Below, in pieces: positions 47,691-59,427 of a DNA stretch of 64,000 nt (the first letter of the stretch is position 1; every line of letters begins with the position of its first letter). Below the pieces are notes generated by a model that saw only the letters and a list, made by a program, of their open reading frames with translations, searched no databases and had not been told where the DNA came from. The stretch is from positions 453,001 through 517,000 of the forward strand of contig WPIO01000157.1 in NCBI GenBank assembly GCA_009760855.2, written 5' to 3'. The stretch is from Cristatella mucedo. Taxonomy: Eukaryota > Bryozoa > Phylactolaemata > Cristatellidae. Position numbers and translations under genes: made by a program.

Positions 47691-48536
47691 TACAAGATAA
47701 ACCGCGATTAGACTAATGGCTCCAGTGGGTACCATTTATACTGGGTCTTACTTTAAGCAGATTTACTTGCATTCCATACCTATCTAACTCCTCCGTCGAC
47801 CAGTAGGAAGAGAAAAGTGATGGGGTACTCGGCCGGCATTTCAGCATCCTCAAACAATGACTACAAGCTCCGTATTAGTCTTGGAGTCCTATACGGTCCT
47901 GCATATTGAGTCAAAACCTTGGGCGATCCTACTAGTCCCTGCTATTCCAAGTAATTTTTTAATAATAAGACTGATACGATCAGTATCCAAAAACCTGTCG
48001 TATCGGTTACTTGCATAGCTCTCACCCACGTGGTTTTGAGAAAAGACTGCAGACAAGGTGTGTGTATATATGGAAAGGAACGTAAGACCTACTGATAATA
48101 GGAGACAGGCAGAGGTGTAGAGAGACGGTCAACAGGTGATGAGACAGACACATTTACAGCAAGAATCGATATGAACAGAGTACACTTTCTTTAACAAAAG
48201 GCAGCCTTTGCCTTTTTCGCGGCAGACATCCTAAGGTACAGTAACTTGGGCACTAGCTGTTATATGAATTAACTTGCACTAAAAATCCTTTTAAGTGCTA
48301 ATACAAAGCCTAATCTTATTTCTCGATCATTAGGTCCATGATAGTCGATGACTTTATTCAATTGTGCTTATATATTATTGAGTACGTGTCGCTGACCGGT
48401 GCGTTAGTTGGGCCATCGCTAGGTGCTTTTGCGAGTTTATTGCAGGCGGCTGTTGGTCAAGTCGCGTCCCTAGGGTATGATCGCTATGTACACCAGTTAT
48501 CTGGCACCAAGTTTCGATGAACGTAGGCTTGTACAT
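47691..48536. other. Convergent intergenic DNA, nothing recognised
   Basis: Between the 3' ends of ARL1 and ATP5F1D. The 60-codon plus frame at 48338-48520 is hydrophobic in part, but has no recognisable family. Confidence 0.5.
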
Positions 48537-48612
48537 GATAATAATAATAAATTTGATAGAGTGCCCTCAGAGAACTCAATCTCTTTCTAGGCGCTTTATA
48601 TGACTTCAGTGC
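48537..48612 (-). mobile_element. Solo LINE/SINE 3' tail
   Basis: ATAATAATAATAAATTTGAT, then GTGCCCTCAGAGAACTC, the shared hairpin in reverse, diverging at TATATGACTTCAG. Confidence 0.65.
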
Positions 48613-50275
48613 TCGGCCAGAGCATACTATGCTCTCTCCCATTCTCCCCAGCAAAACAAATTACCTGTTTCTCTTTGCGAAGACTGCTAGCGACGGATGT
48701 CGGAACACACAGGAACGCCCAGTGCGTTGGACTAATTCTGTGTAACATTCGTCAATAAATGCTGGCATTACTGCTTGAGTCGACCCAGGCACCCGAAGCG
48801 GCTAAATGTCACTTTCTGAGTTTTCTTACTGTAGTCACACGCTCACTTTTGTTTCCTTATACCAGATATAAGGTGTGGTATTTGGCATAACGCATTTTTG
48901 AAAGATGCTTGAACGCCTCAGCTATGACGTCCTTAGCAGCTCAAACGATGATACCACGTGGAGACCCTTCTAGGCATCTTCACGACCAGGTCAATTACAG
49001 GAATAAACCCAATCGATTCATATCAGGGCCTAAGTCTGCCACTTAAAAAAAAAATCCTGGTGCCTTTACAGGATCGAGCCTTAAAGATTAACATCCAGGT
49101 CTTCCCGTGCAAGAGAGTGAGATGCTCACAATCTTACGGCCGGTTTATTTACCTTTCTTGTCAGTCAAGTGCGAATCAATAAGGATGTGCTAGACGTTCC
49201 GAGTGGTGCATTCCCGTGATAGTAAGACCGCTCACATAATAGGAATGAGACGATGTCGGGCCACGTATTGCCTTGCTAAGCACCGAGGGGAGGGCTCTGC
49301 CGCCAACAGTCCTGCCTAGGGCCGCGAGAAGAAGACATGAATCTGCTAGGACCGCCTGCTGAAGATGGCTGCACTACGCGATAGGAAGGCCAGCTTGCTT
49401 AGTCAGTGTAATCTATACTGGAACTCATTCACTGGAAGCTATCACTGTTACTATAGGAATCAAAATTAGCACGCAAACGGTCTTTCGGACGGAATTTTTT
49501 CTATGAGTGACTCAGAAAGCTCATTGGCCGAGCTAGCAGCATAAAGCTGAAAGGCTGCTTTTGGCCAAATGACACCTAGCAGTCAACTGATGACTGGTGC
49601 TCGTTATACGTTATTAAAGGAAATTTCTTTTCTTCATTAGCGACAAACGTTAGGTTTGAGTAAGCAGGAGAAAAGGTAACGACGAATACCATGTAAGGAT
49701 GACATTCAGTAGTAAACCGCGAAACAGTGGTGGTGGGACGATGGTTTGGGACTCTTTCGGGTGAGGGTATTTGAACACTGCATCGTATTTCTGGCATAAT
49801 GGAACAGAATGTTTGAATCAAGGGGTTGCAAAACATTAGCATTCCATATACTAACGACTTTTAGCCAACAGCTTTACTTATCGGCAGGATACTGGGCCAA
49901 TTGTCTGGCGACCATCTTGCTTGTCTACGTTATTAATTATCGGCCCAGAAAATTTCAAGCCAAGAAAATAATTAGCATGTATTCACGTGTTATATTCCGT
50001 TTCAGGAGTAACCAGGGGAGGCGAGAATTGAGAGAAAATAGCCAGAATAAGCTTAATCACACGTAAAACTGCAAATTTGAACTAGTTTCGATGCTTCCCA
50101 TGTGACTCCATGCATGCGGTATGTTATACAAAACGCATTCGGTGTCGACTACACATTTATGAATGAATAGCAGCATTGCCTCTTAACGCCTCGTAAACAG
50201 CACACCAAGAATGCACTTGACACGGTTCAATCTAACAGCTACGGCTTGTAGAAAGGCGCTCCGGTGGCTGCCTGC
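48613..50275. other. Intergenic, nothing recognised
   Basis: Contains the ATP5F1D 3' flank at its right end. No repeat or exon was recognised. Confidence 0.5.
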
Positions 50276-51222
50276 TCATGATAGTGCCTTCTGCAGAGCT
50301 TCGTAGCACTCGTAGGCCACTTGAGCTTCAGCCTTTGCCTGTTCCGTCTGTGCAGCACTGAGTTCCTGCTGGGCTTTCGAGACACCGTCGCGAATAGCCT
50401 GCAAGTTGGAGCAGACCAATCAGCAATCAGACCTCCCATTCAGATCCAATCCTGGATTGTTCGCACCCGTGCAAGGTCTCGGTTCAGTCTCACTGGCGAA
50501 CAGCTACATGGTCTTGAGCAACCCACGACACACGGCAATAACTATATACTTGCCTGCAAGTCAAGTCGATCGAGTGGAGCAATTTCCTCAGCTAGGATCT
50601 GCACCGACGAGTCAGCATTCACGGTTACAGACCCACTGCTCACTAGAACAAAAAGATGGAACGAAATGGAATCACCCATACGATACGGCACGTTTGCCAA
50701 CCCCACTGCCCAGCATCGAGATCAGCAGCTCAAGTCGAAACGCTAAGGCTGCCAAGACAGCACTTGAGCAGCCATGGCAACTTTTTTCTTGACAAACGAG
50801 ATAAGTCATTCATTGACGGGAAAATCCGAGCAGCACAATAAGAGACAACTGAAAACTAGAGAAATGGGAAGGGGCTGTACTGCATGAACACCGTCTGTGT
50901 GGCCAAATGTGGTCTTCCTTTGTCCCACACAGAATAGGGCCTGTTCAGCAGTCAACTATTTTGCCGATGCCACAAGTTCATAAAAACTAAGGCGACGTCC
51001 CATACGTCAAACGCATCTAAGAAAAGTCCTCACCGCTGCCAACTGCTGACGTTGTTACCAGCACTGTCACGTGATGCAAAAAAGCAAGATATCCCAAGAC
51101 AGGTTCTTTATCTATTGCCAGGGGTCCTCGAGCAACGGCTAAAATGTTGGCATTGCAGACAGGAACGACAATCTGGTTTGACGGTGGTGTCTAATTCCTC
51201 AAAGTTTCAAATTAAGGAGAGA

Positions 51223-51290
<68 letters not shown>

Positions 51291-54200
51291 GGCCACTCCA
51301 ACACAAAAACTCGGGGCAAAAGGGAGCCCGAAAGATAGCACAGCAGTGGGGAAGGCCTAAAAAGCTATCAGAGCTTTAAAAATCTGTTGCTCGGACCTCG
51401 GTTCAGAGGAAATAAATCCAAGGAAATGAATCAAGAAAGCCCCAGACAGAACTGCCTTGAAATTGGCTTGAATGCTAGACACAATTGCACAAGGGGGGAG
51501 AGGATAAAGCGACAGATGCCATTTTGAATCGGTAGACGGGCCGATCACTGGCAGCTATGTAATGCATCTCTGTTCGTAACTCCACAAAGATTACGTGGGT
51601 GTTACACAGCAGAGTTTTCTCAGCGAGGAAAATCCTACACCGCACTAAAAGCCTATGCGGCTTTTGGTATACATGCAGTAGTCGACAGACATCTCACGAA
51701 ACAAAGAGAAAGTGGGAAGCATAGATAAGTCAGCAGGGCAGTCGAGGAATGGAGTAGAGTGGAACTAGCAGCTCAGGACGGCAGGCAAGAATGTGCCACG
51801 TCAGCAGCAGGACAATATATGTCGCCGTGTAAGAATTATGGAAGTGAGTCCCACAGTCTCGGACCTGCCGAGCAAAAAGCTTATGTCCCAACGGTCTTAA
51901 TACTGCGTAGGAGTGATACAGCTAATTATTGTCCATAGAGAACATGGAGGAGGCTGAAACTGACGAAGCAGTTCAGCTAGGTATGAAGGAGCCAAGTTAT
52001 GGTGGGCCTTGTGGGTCAGCATAAGAACTTTGCTCTATCAGTTGATCAACCGGAAGCCACCGAAGCTCCTTCAGCAAAGGAGACACACGGTCAAGCTCTG
52101 AGATTTGTTAACTGGCCTTACACCATATTCATCATCAGCAGCAGTGGCCTACTGGCTTTTTTGGTAGCCCAGCCAGAATTGAATTGCAATAATCCAACCT
52201 AGACCAAACCAGGAAGGTAGTTGAATTTTTTGCAAGCCAAGGTAGTTGATGGTCCCTAATTTTAGATAGGGATCAGAAGTGATGGCTGGCTGTGGAGGCA
52301 GTCGTCCTAATGAAACTTTCAAAATTTAGGCAGTTATCAAAGACGACACTTTAATTCTGTACAGGTAGTGCCGGTTGCACAACAGCATCACCTATCAGAC
52401 ACTTAGCAGCCTCTTAGTCCAGCAGCATGCTTGGGGTGACCTATGAGTGGCAGTTAGGTTTTATCGAGCACTTAGTTTAAGGAAATTAGCAGACATCCAG
52501 GAGCAAGTGTCTGCACGGCAAGCATTCAGTATATCAGGTACTTCAGCAGATTCAGATGATAACAATAGTGTTAATAATAAGACGTTCACATCGCAATAGA
52601 AGAGAGCCACACACCTTTCTAAAAAATCTTATCTGATTTAACAGCTTAATTTGCACAGTGGCAAAAGAGCCTTATCGGCTATCACCACTGCTTGCAGTTG
52701 GCAATAAAGGATCGCTCAACTGCAGGATTCGAACCCACGACGACATCGGCTGCCAAGAGCAAGCAATGCTGAAAGAGAGAAGCATGTTGGAGCAGCTGTT
52801 CCTGGTTATCTAGTGCAGTCCACCAGCAATATGCAGGTTGATGCTGCCAAAGGACACATAAAGAAAAAAAGATGTTCTGCTTGGTCTATAAGGGTTATAG
52901 GGCCCTTAGGGATTCTGTTATACAGCCGTAAAGACGGCTTCTTTGGAGTTCCAATAAGACCAAGCACGTGGTATCCCAGGTTGGTTCCTGGGCCCCTTTG
53001 GTTTCTCAAGGTGTCCTTGGCTAGTTAGAAGCATCAAGGTCGGCAGCCGGCAGCGCACTCAGAATCGCAGGGAGCCAATTCGAAGTCATGCCACTGCAGC
53101 CTTAATACATTAGAAATTTTCGGCACATCTAGCCCAGCCCAATGAAAAAGCTGGCAAGAATGTTGCACTGCTGACGGTGTTGGTGGGCACGCATGGCACA
53201 CAATGCAAAAGAGGCGTCTTCAATGCAAGCCTCAATAGTGCGTCAAGAAATACTCTGTGCAGTGCACCACTGCAGCCGCAATGCACGAAAAGTCCCAATA
53301 AAGGTGGATCACCGACCACTGTGTCAGCCTGAACAGCCACGGTTTGACAGCAGCCCCTCCCGAGGCAAGCTTGAGCTTGGCAAGTGCTTCCTTCCCACCC
53401 CATCCCCGAGCACAAAGCGAGTGCGCCCAAGCTCGTGCACAGAATCGCATGTGCACGAGCTTGCATACAATGTCACTCGATCCGGGCTGTGCACGTTCGG
53501 TTGCAGGACCAGCGACTGCAGGCAAGCAAAAATGTCCACTTGAAGGAATTCTCTCCTTCCAATGTTACATCACACTCAAGACCAAAGACGATCTCGACAG
53601 CGGTGATGGATAACAAACGTAAGTCAGGGAGAGAGTGTAGCTATGAAAAACAGAGCTCAGACCAGATAACAAAAGCAATACCAAACAAATTGCTCCTGGG
53701 CCTTGGCCCAGGGGTAAGGTGCTTGCATTTCACGACTCCAGGTTGTAACTACAAGTCATGCATGAGGCAATCCTTATTTGCCTATGTATATGCAGAATAG
53801 TTCTATGGCTTTTTTGCTGCTACATAAATGAGTCTGCTGAATCAGTTGATCTTTACTTTATTTACAGTGCCCACTCGGCACCCATGCACCTGCGACCTCT
53901 GTAGATCAAATCGGGGTCACTGCCTGCCGTTAGAACAAATGCAACTCGACTTGAAGCTCACAGTAATTTTGGTACAGATAATGCAAATATTGCTTACCAC
54001 CATCAGCATGCACAACACGTTTGTTGCTTGGAGCTGTCAGGACTACCAATCCGATGTCAGAGCGTGCCACGCTACACTACGTGTGCCGGTTTCGACCAGC
54101 AATCTGGATCCTTGCTTCCATGATTGAAGAGGAGAAAATACCGGACACATCTTTGGCAGTCAAGGTAGGTAACTTCGAGGAGCTAGCAAAGATTTCGTTG

Positions 54201-54800
54201 CATGCCCTGGCACGAGGCAACATTTTGAGCACACCATCCACTTGTCAGTGGACTCGGCTTGGGCGCTAGCCACATGCCAACCGATCGAATGCAAGTGTCC
54301 AGCCGTCGAGTTTAGTTAAGTGCACGCAGTGCCATATTGGGTCGTCCAGCCGACTGAAAAGCATCTGGGAGTTCTTGTCCTCATCTACCCTAGCTGGTGG
54401 CTTCAAAATAGCTGATGGCTTTCCAGGTATATGGCGAATATAGTCACCAACATACTAGTCGACCACCTCTAGCTAAAGGGTCTAGGATATTCTAGACCCT
54501 CGAGCTGCCTGCTGACAGGAAGCTCCCCTCCCCCCCCCCCGACCAACGCCACGACATCACATGACCTGACCACATTTAGAAAGAAGCTAAAAACGCACCT
54601 GGTCCTCGCTGCATTTGCTGGATGCTTGTGATTTGTGCTTTTCAGGCTTATGCATTCTTACACTGTGCAAGTTACCACTAACCATAGTATGCATGCTGAC
54701 GCTGTGCATGTTACCACTAACCACATGGTCACGCTTTCTTTACAGCATATGTAAAGTGCCTAGAAAGAGATTAAGTACTCTGAGGTCGCTATAGAAATGC

Positions 54801-54831
<31 letters not shown>

Positions 54832-55520
54832 AGCAGAGCTGCCCGTGCTAGATGCGAATTCCTTACGCGGCGACCCGCGTCCGAGCGACGGATGAAACGG
54901 CGCGCGAAGGCCGGCGGCCGCCGGTTGCGCTACCCTGCCGCCGCGGAGCGTACCGAAGTACTTCGCTTGCGTCGAGTCTTCTTTCGTCACCGTCACCACG
55001 CCCGGAGCGAGCACTGCCAACGTAGGGACGTGCTCGGAGAGGATGCCAAAGCTGCCGTTCAGCGACGGCACGTCCACCTGCGTTATTTTGACGTTGTCGA
55101 AGAACACCTGACGAAACGAGAGACGACGCGGAGCCTCAGTCGCGCGCGGCGACGGGCGGGCGAGTCGCCGCGACATCTCGCGCTGGGCTGGACGATGAAA
55201 GGAGGGCTCGGCTGGTTAGCCAGGCAGGGCTCGAGACGACACGACCGCTGCATTTCAATTCAAGCACCGAAGGCGCAATGAAAACACTGCGACGGCGGCT
55301 TCGCAGTGGGAAGTCTTAGGTCCCTACCGGACGCCGCGGGCGCTGAGGACGGGACGGGGGTGCGACATGGAGCTGGTTCGCCTCGCCTCACCTCCGACGG
55401 CGACGCGAACGTGAAAGACAAAGCTGAATAGCTACGGCTGGTCGGCTGAGTGATTATCCGGGCGGTAGCGAGGTTCGCGCGGACGAACGTGCGGGCAAGT
55501 CCACGAGCGAAGAGAGCCAT
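50276..55520 (-). CDS. ATP5F1D: ATP synthase F1 delta subunit, mitochondrial
   Basis: This subunit is part of the central stalk of mitochondrial F1Fo ATP synthase, linking gamma and epsilon to the c-ring. Four minus-strand exons give 164 codons plus TGA, close to the usual 168. 55520-55392 is an Arg-rich transit peptide MALFARGLARTFVR, ending FTFASPSE. 55107-54954 encodes VFFDNVKITQVDVPSLNGSF, then GILSEHVPTLAVLAPG and AKYF. 50642-50554 encodes VSSGSVTVNADSSVQILAEE and APLDRLDLQ. 50398-50276 encodes AIRDGVSKAQQEL, ending YEALQKALS. All phases agree (0, 1, 0). Intron 3 uses a GC donor (CAG|GCAAGT). Intron 2 (50643-54953) holds a (GA)n, LINE Z, SINE-2 and a LINE 3' end. The known fold, a beta sandwich plus C-terminal helices, matches the exons. 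Confidence 0.96.
51218..51290 (+). repeat. (GA)n microsatellite
   Basis: About 35 GA units, slightly interrupted, in ATP5F1D intron 2. Confidence 0.95.
51560..52440 (-). mobile_element. LINE family Z, C-terminal/3' part
   Basis: Reverse of the 7236-8092 copy: 3' end at 51565 (TCTCTGTTCGTAACTCCAC) through CAGTTGATCAACCGGAAGCC and GATAGGGATCAGAAGTGATG to AAATTTAGGCAGTTATCAAAG and CAACAGCATCACCTATCAG. It does not have the 5' hairpin. Confidence 0.75.
52628..52755 (-). mobile_element. SINE-2 copy
   Basis: ATCTGATTTAACAGCTTAAT, GGCTATCACCACTGCTTGC, GGCAATAAAGGATCGC and TGCAGGATTCGAACCCACG: one of the better kept copies. Confidence 0.8.
52756..53690. other. ATP5F1D intron 2, nothing recognised
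   Basis: Several overlapping open frames on both strands, none with recognisable motifs. Confidence 0.5.
53693..53800 (+). mobile_element. SINE-2 copy
   Basis: CTGGGCCTTGGCCCAGGGGT, AAGGTGCTTGC and a worn B-box, then GAGGCAATCCTTATTTGCC. Confidence 0.6.
54555..54832 (+). mobile_element. LINE 3' end (main family)
   Basis: ATGACCTGACCACATTTAG, AAGCTAAAAACGCACCTGG, the 3' UTR with a duplicated TGCATGTTACCACTAACC-type block, hairpin CCTAGAAAGAGATTAAGTAC and (ATT)n at about 54802-54828. It ends about 120 bp from ATP5F1D exon 2. Confidence 0.88.
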
Positions 55521-56284
55521 GATGGAAACGCCGCACGGACAACAGCTCACGGGCAGTATGGCGGTACGCTGTCAGCCGGCTTCGGGGGGGGGGGGAGATA
55601 ATCCAAAACTAGCCTAGCCCGGTTATGAGCCCGGCGCCGCTGCCTTGGAATGGGTGTACTCTGCGAAGCGTCGGTCTTGCAGCCACCCTCTGTGCGTGCG
55701 CGCTCATTCGATGACGCAACTTGTTTCAAGTTTATTTATATCCGGCATTCCATTCACTTCCCGCAGCTAGCAACGCATTGTCGGGGGGGGGGGAGGCCAT
55801 GGAGGTCATTCACAGCGGTGGCACACGCGAGTAGCGTCGCCGAGCATAAAGGCTGTGAAAAGTACTGTACGAGGCTGACCTGTGCGATTAGTGTCTGTGC
55901 ACTTGCTACAGCAACTCTTAATGGGGATGCCATCGGAGGTTGATAAAAACTATGCTGTCACTACGAAGGTTATGTACCATGGAAGTCGAGCTGTGTGGTA
56001 CGGGAGGATGTAGCCGCGTGTATAGAACTAGCTAGGCAGCAAAATCTTATAACAAATGAACAAATTCACTTTACAATTTGGAAGCGTATGAATTTTAATA
56101 AATCTTCCAATTGCCTTTGATTAGTGGTCTCAACACTACCACAAGTTCCTTAAGTTTGAAACTTCGCCTGGTGCCATAATATTTGCTGAGTATGAGAAAC
56201 GTGTTAATAGTTCTGAAATAAGTTGAGTGTGCCGCTCTGCGAAGTACTTAGCGATCAAAGTGTCCTGAAGGATCAAGCTTATTC

Positions 56285-56285
<1 letters not shown>
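55521..56285. other. Upstream flank of ATP5F1D
   Basis: GC-rich near 55521-55700, probably the ATP5F1D promoter, with G-runs at about 55586 and 55782. No gene was recognised. Confidence 0.5.
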
Positions 56286-56318
<33 letters not shown>

Positions 56319-56862
56319 TACTTGATAAAGCGCCCTCAGAGAACTTAATCTCTTTCTAGGCGCTTTACATTTGCTGCAAAGGGAAATACAATTAAATGGT
56401 AAGTAAAATCATGCTTGAAAAAACAAACAAAATGAATAACATGGTTAGGGGTGACATGCACAGGGTCAGCATGCAAACGTGGTTAGTGGCAGCATGCAGT
56501 GTCAGCACGCATAAGCACATCAAGGACGAATCACAAGGACCCACTAAATGCTGTCCTAAATAGGTGTTTTTAGGTTCCTTTTAAATGTGGTCAGGTCAGG
56601 GGATGTTCTGACGCAGGTCGGGAGGCAGTTCCAGGCTTTGGGAGCATACGAACTAAATGCACGGTCTCCAAAGGATTTGAGGTTTTTATGAAATATTTCT
56701 AGACTGCTGGATTCCGAAAAGCGGGTGGTACGATGCTTGGCCTGATGGGGGAGTATGTCGGAGAGATAGGCTGGAGCCATAGAATGAAGGGACCTAAAAG
56801 TGAGCGACAAAACCTTGGTCAATCCGTTGCTTGACTGGTAGCCAGTGCAGGTCGGCGAGAAG
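56286..56862 (-). mobile_element. LINE 3' fragment (main family)
   Basis: (AAT)n at 56286-56317, hairpin, 3' UTR, and the C-terminal frame with SLHSMAPAYLSDILPHQAKH and FGDRAFSSYAPKAWNCLPT. 5'-truncated near 56862. Confidence 0.9.
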
Positions 56863-57089
56863 CGTTTATAATGGCAAAGTGTATATATCGACTCTCTAAA
56901 CTGTACTGTTTTACAGAAACTCGATATGGTAAAAGCACAACGGCGACTACGATTCGTGTATTGCTCAATCCGAGTACAACAAAACGGATCACCATACGTC
57001 GCTGAATCAATTAAGAAGTGGCAATGAAACAATTCAACGTATTCGACAGAATGGTCACATTTAAGATATTAAAGAGCCACTCGCGCTGT

Positions 57090-57212
57090 TTAATTGTTAA
57101 CAAACAACTTCCTCCCCAGCCATATATGTAGCCACAATACAGCGAAAACGAGGAGGCTGGCTGGGGCGAGCAGGACGTAGTAAAATACGCCCCAGTCCTC
57201 GGCGATATCCAT
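57090..57212 (-). CDS. Candidate 40-aa membrane microprotein
   Basis: A single-exon frame starts ATGG at 57212 with G at -3 (good initiation context) and ends TAA at 57090. The upstream frame has stops, so this is its first ATG. The protein begins MDIAEDWGVFYY, continues with one hydrophobic segment (about 13-32: VLLAPASLLVFAVLWLHI) and ends WLGRKLFVNN, an acid outside and basic inside layout typical of small single-pass proteins. It lies in locally CpG-rich DNA, divergent from LMBRD2 upstream DNA. I do not recognise a family. It could be a chance frame. Confidence 0.35.
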   Translation of the reverse strand: MDIAEDWGVFYYVLLAPASLLVFAVLWLHIWLGRKLFVNN

Positions 57213-58057
57213 CGCAGAATGTTCGTCCTAGAGCCAGCAGCCACGAGTTCGACCGTCTCAGCAGGCAGTAGCGGCACCAGAGAACTTTTTGCGCCCTGTG
57301 AAGTAACGGCACTTAGGCGTAATCACTGCAGCAGTCGGCTCGCTGACGGCTCCACGAGCGTCAAGTCCGCAAGCGCATCTCTTCGCGAGCTGGAAGATAA
57401 AAGTGATTTAGGAAATGAAAGAAGAGATGGAAAAATAAAAGAAAAGACGAGGGAGAGAGAATGAGCGACCATCGCATATTATTATTATTACCGGAGAGCA
57501 CCTCCGTACCGATTGCCATTCGTACCGGATGTGAAACAGAGCGCGCGTGCACACCTTTCTTGTGGGAACCGCTGTTGCGGAGTGGTAGCAACGTATGCTG
57601 TACACGTAGCTCCGTGCGTTTTGAATTATATACAACATTTTGTTAAAAATCTTCATTTTATCTTATTTCTGAATTTATGAGGAAATTTAATCAATTTAAA
57701 CAGACAACTTGAGATCAATGTTGACATTTTCGCTTTGGAGGGACTGTCGTCACGCCTGCTAATCTCGAGTTCTGTACTGCACGTCAGGGCGACCGACATT
57801 CAATGGAGAGGTTTACGTAGAAGTGTAAGATCACACACTACTTAAATGTGCCGATTATCTCGTGCTCAGGCTCTAGTATCCTTGAAGAGCGCGCCTGTCG
57901 CGTCCATGTCGCACCACCGCACCCCGTCTCTCATGCGGTGCCCAGGCGTGGTAGAAAGGTCCGTTGGATATCTTCCTACGCCTTTGCCGTTATGATTACT
58001 GAGCTCTTGCCTTTGAACCGAATGTCTCTTCCTACTACAGGCCTGGCTGCCACGAGG

Positions 58058-59355
58058 ATGTCTGTCGGACCTTTAGTTGTGGAGCTGTGCGCGGTGTTCG
58101 TCGTGGCTGCACTGCTGCTGCACCGTTACGGCGATTATAGAAGACACCACCCGCTCGTGACCTTGGGCACGCTTCTGGCATGGTACTTTCCGCTCACGAT
58201 TGTCTTCGTCCTTCCACTCGACGTTTCAGAGGTGAGTCATCAGAGCGAGGGTCAGGTTGCCGTACCGTCCTCCATGCTTGCTTTTCAAAGCGACTCAGAA
58301 GTCTTACCCTTGACGGCACCTGATTGTTGGCTTGCAAAGTTGCGGTCCCTGATGGTGACTGCATAATGCCACCTAAGATCGAGTCTGCAGAAACTTTTCC
58401 CCAGTCTTGGCCATGAAGTAGAACTGTACTTAGCTTCTGATTCTTCGTTTAAGTCTTCCGTAAGTCTTTGACTGCCCCTACTCTGACCTTTTCGTCTGGC
58501 AGCTGTGGGAGGAAGTTTGAAAGGTACCCGAAGGCTGAAGATTCTTTATCTAGAGCTGCGACAAATTCTTTCAGAAGGTCCAATTTGATGTGCAGTGGTG
58601 GCATCAGCAGCTCCAGCCAGTGGCTACGACTCCTCGTCATTGCTCCCCACAGAGTCCTCGGTCAAACTCGACCGGTCCCGCTGGGGCTAGTCCTGCCTGC
58701 GGTAGTGCACGCGGCGGTCCTTGCTGACCCAAAAGTTAAGGTACATGGGAAAATTTGAAAAACAAACGCCTTGGAGACCCACCAGGAATGCCAGCATTTT
58801 GAAGTATCTAATGACCTTTCAGCCGAGCAGAGCATAGCATACCTTAAGGCATGCATCCAGGTCTTAATGCTGTTGCTATCCTCTATGAAGTGGACCGACT
58901 GTGCCAGAGGAAGAGACGGGTACCGATTCTCATTATGGAGTGCTGCGCTTTAAGGCTCTCGGATGAGCTGTCAATGAAGAGGCTCTCACTCGTTCTGGTT
59001 ACAGGTAATTCCTATTGCCTTAAACAGACCGGTCACATTGTTGCAGAAGCAGAGCCTGCCTTGACGGTTGAAAAAGCTGAAGAAAACTTGGTGATATATC
59101 CTATGGTGTACAACTTGTGCACTTTCACCCAGCAAGTTCGCTTCTTTGCCCTAAATGTTAAAAGCTCTGTGTCGGACTTGGTAACGATCTCTTTTGAGGT
59201 CTTTTCGATTGGCAGAGTACTGGTTTCTCTTCTCAGCTCCACATCTGAAATTGTCGTAAGAATCTACAACTTTTTCTCCCACGCTGTTACCGGAGCTTTT
59301 CACATGTTTTAAGTGCTGCAACCTGGGCGCAGTTACTCGTCGGACCCCATGAACC

Positions 59356-59427
<72 letters not shown>

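Noticed and set aside
50548-50556. GT donor four bases past the ATP5F1D exon 3 end
   Set aside because: It would shift exon 4 out of frame, whereas the GC donor keeps the conserved spacing.
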